Positions 22,760 to 24,084 of a stretch of 24,084 bases of DNA are shown here, one piece after another. Each line of letters begins with the position of its first letter. Within the stretch, counting starts at the first letter, position 1. Below the pieces are notes generated by a model. That model searched no databases, was not told the DNA's origin, and saw only the letters and a list, made by a program, of their open reading frames with translations. The position numbers and the translations under genes were made by a program. The stretch comes from JAMCXS01 sp964459065 (GTDB taxonomy: Bacteria; Acidobacteriota; Terriglobia; UBA7540). Location: assembly GCA_964459065.1 (NCBI GenBank), contig CAYWMN010000027.1, positions 1 through 24,084 on the forward strand. Direction: 5' to 3'.

Positions 22760-24084
22760 TCAAGCCTGGGGCTCGGCCAGTTCCATCACTGCGCCTTTCT
22801 TCCTGAGTTCGCGCGTGAGCGCCGCCGTGTCGATCCGTTGAACGTCTGTGCCCTGGTCGATGGCCAATTTGGCCGCCACGCCCGCCGCTTCACCCATAAT
22901 CATGTAAACCGGTTCCAGCCGCAGCGTCCCGTACCCGATGTGCGAAGCCGAGGTACACACCGGCACCAGAAGGTTCCGGCACTCGCCGCGTTTGGGAACG
23001 ATCACGCGGTAAGAGATCTGGTACGGCTTTGTGTGGACTTCCGTGTCGCCTTCGTTCTGAACCGTACCGTCCTTCTGCACGTAGCGCTGCACGTTGTGCG
23101 AATCCATGTTGTAGGATCCCATGCCGATGGGGTCCGGCTTGGTGAGATCGGTTTGCGCATCGTGCTGCGTCATCACAAAGTCGCCGACCATTCTTCGGGC
23201 CTCGCGCACGTAAAGCTGGAACGGCCAGTGATCGGTGTCGCGAAACTCGTCGGCGGCCAGGCCCCATTCCCCCATCGCGGCGCGCAATGGTTCGGGCACC
23301 TGCCGGTCGTGAGCGAGAAAGTAGAAAAATCCCACCGTGTAATCGCGGTGCTCCCGCCACATCTCCCTGCGCCTTCGGTAGCCTGCCGTCGGATAGTCCC
23401 AGCTCATGTTGAGGTAATCGGTGGAAAACGCTCCGTGGTTGTTGATGTCGGTTTTTCCGTTCGGGAGCGGAGAGATAATCATCAGTTGCTTCAGCGGAGG
23501 AGGACTTCCGTTCTTCTTGATTTCGGCGGCGATCAGCCGCGCGAGCAAAGCGTATTGCCTCGGGTCATAGTGGGCGGGTTCCGGAATGGGAACCTGATTG
23601 TCCCGGTTTTTCGTCAGGCAGAGCCGAAAGTTATAAGCCTGCACTTTTTTATCGCCCGCGCCGATTCTGCCTCGCGGGCCGGCGTAGACGTTGGGCAACA
23701 GCTTTCCGTGCGCGCCGTAGGCTGAAACCGGCACCTCAAACAGATGGTGCGCGTACCGGTCCTCCACACGAACCCCGGCGTACGACTCGTTGTACTTGTC
23801 CCGGCCCTCGCGTCCCCAGGTGAAAGAAACGCCCGCCTGGGCGAGAAGATCGCCTTCATAGGTGGCATCCACAAAGGCGCGTGCGGCAAATCGCTGGCCC
23901 TTTTCCGTGACGACGTCGGCAATGTGCCCATTTCTTTTCCGCGCGCCTCCGTGTTCTTTCAATCGCTGATGGTACAAGACCCTGACGCCAGCCTCGGCCG
24001 CCATCTGCTTGAAGACGTCTTCGGCCACGTGCGGCTCAAAATACCAGGTAACCGGCTGCCCGTAGTGGCGTCCCACGCGGCGGA
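22760..24084 (-). CDS. FAD-dependent oxidoreductase (FAD_oxidored type), N-terminus outside window
   Basis: The reading frame is open through the right edge, so the 440 residues seen lack the start and the GxGxxG dinucleotide-binding loop. What is seen matches the PF12831-type family. VTWYFEPHVAEDVFKQMAAEAGVRVLYHQRL lies near the visible start. RAFVDATYEGDLLAQAGVSFTWGRE is the signature in which the Asp-Ala-Thr-Tyr-Glu-Gly-Asp stretch contacts FAD. YNFRLCLTKNRDNQVPIPEP and NNHGAFSTDYLN lie in the middle. VPVCTSASHIGYGTLRLEPVYMIMGEAAGVAAKLA is the C-terminal flavin-closing segment. The GTG at 24076 is an internal codon, not the start. Such proteins are common beside exported glycosidases in Acidobacteriota, Planctomycetota and Bacteroidota, and are presumed to act on sugars or sugar-derived compounds. 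The GH2 gene follows 62 bp downstream, suggesting a joint transcript. Substrate unknown. Confidence 0.85.
   Translation of the reverse strand, partial: RRVGRHYGQPVTWYFEPHVAEDVFKQMAAEAGVRVLYHQRLKEHGGARKRNGHIADVVTEKGQRFAARAFVDATYEGDLLAQAGVSFTWGREGRDKYNESYAGVRVEDRYAHHLFEVPVSAYGAHGKLLPNVYAGPRGRIGAGDKKVQAYNFRLCLTKNRDNQVPIPEPAHYDPRQYALLARLIAAEIKKNGSPPPLKQLMIISPLPNGKTDINNHGAFSTDYLNMSWDYPTAGYRRRREMWREHRDYTVGFFYFLAHDRQVPEPLRAAMGEWGLAADEFRDTDHWPFQLYVREARRMVGDFVMTQHDAQTDLTKPDPIGMGSYNMDSHNVQRYVQKDGTVQNEGDTEVHTKPYQISYRVIVPKRGECRNLLVPVCTSASHIGYGTLRLEPVYMIMGEAAGVAAKLAIDQGTDVQRIDTAALTRELRKKGAVMELAEPQA

Noticed and set aside
22838..23725. Plus-strand open frame of 295 codons
   Set aside because: Antisense to the FAD oxidoreductase, which has clear family signatures.

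Overview
The window reads as a piece of an Acidobacteriota chromosome (isolate or metagenome bin). This is inferred from gene content, not from a marker gene: a TonB-dependent receptor of about 960 residues with an N-terminal carboxypeptidase-regulatory-like domain, a DUF5666-type exported protein, a 1060-residue sortilin/BNR-type propeller protein, and several Tat-exported glycoside-processing enzymes. Genes are dense and G+C-rich. I saw no tRNA, rRNA, CRISPR array, insertion sequence or phage gene.

Left part (1-9468): a sulfatase-like protein cut by the left edge (minus strand) is divergent from an exported double-BON-domain protein. A gene-free stretch of about 520 bp follows, holding hairpins and a possible structured RNA. 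Then come a DUF5666-like exported protein and the Oar-like TonB receptor, both on plus and separated by a 13-bp-stem hairpin. The large exported propeller protein faces them tail to tail.

Middle part (9469-16042): a short divergent control region carries a dyad and two promoter candidates. It leads rightward into a GIDE-domain membrane protein followed 24 bp later by LemA, a two-gene membrane unit. Converging on it, on the minus strand, is a three-gene set: a GT-C-type polytopic membrane protein, a DPM1/GtrB-like glycosyltransferase 2 and a SAM methyltransferase. It looks like a pathway in which a lipid-linked sugar is made in the cytoplasm, used on the outer face of the membrane, and possibly methylated. 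A DEAD-box RNA helicase lies upstream of it.

Right part (16043-24084): a glycoside-processing neighbourhood. It holds a Tat-exported Gfo/Idh/MocA oxidoreductase with its own promoter and a nearby perfect 16-bp palindrome, a probable Tat-exported GH116 glycosidase, a divergent 89-residue coiled protein of unknown role, a Tat-exported GH2 enzyme, and an FAD-dependent oxidoreductase cut by the right edge. The mix of exported hydrolases with two redox enzymes suggests, as a hypothesis only, that plant-type glycosides are processed outside the cytoplasm with an oxidation step. This cluster, the GIDE-LemA pair and the glycosyl-transfer operon are the parts most worth following up.
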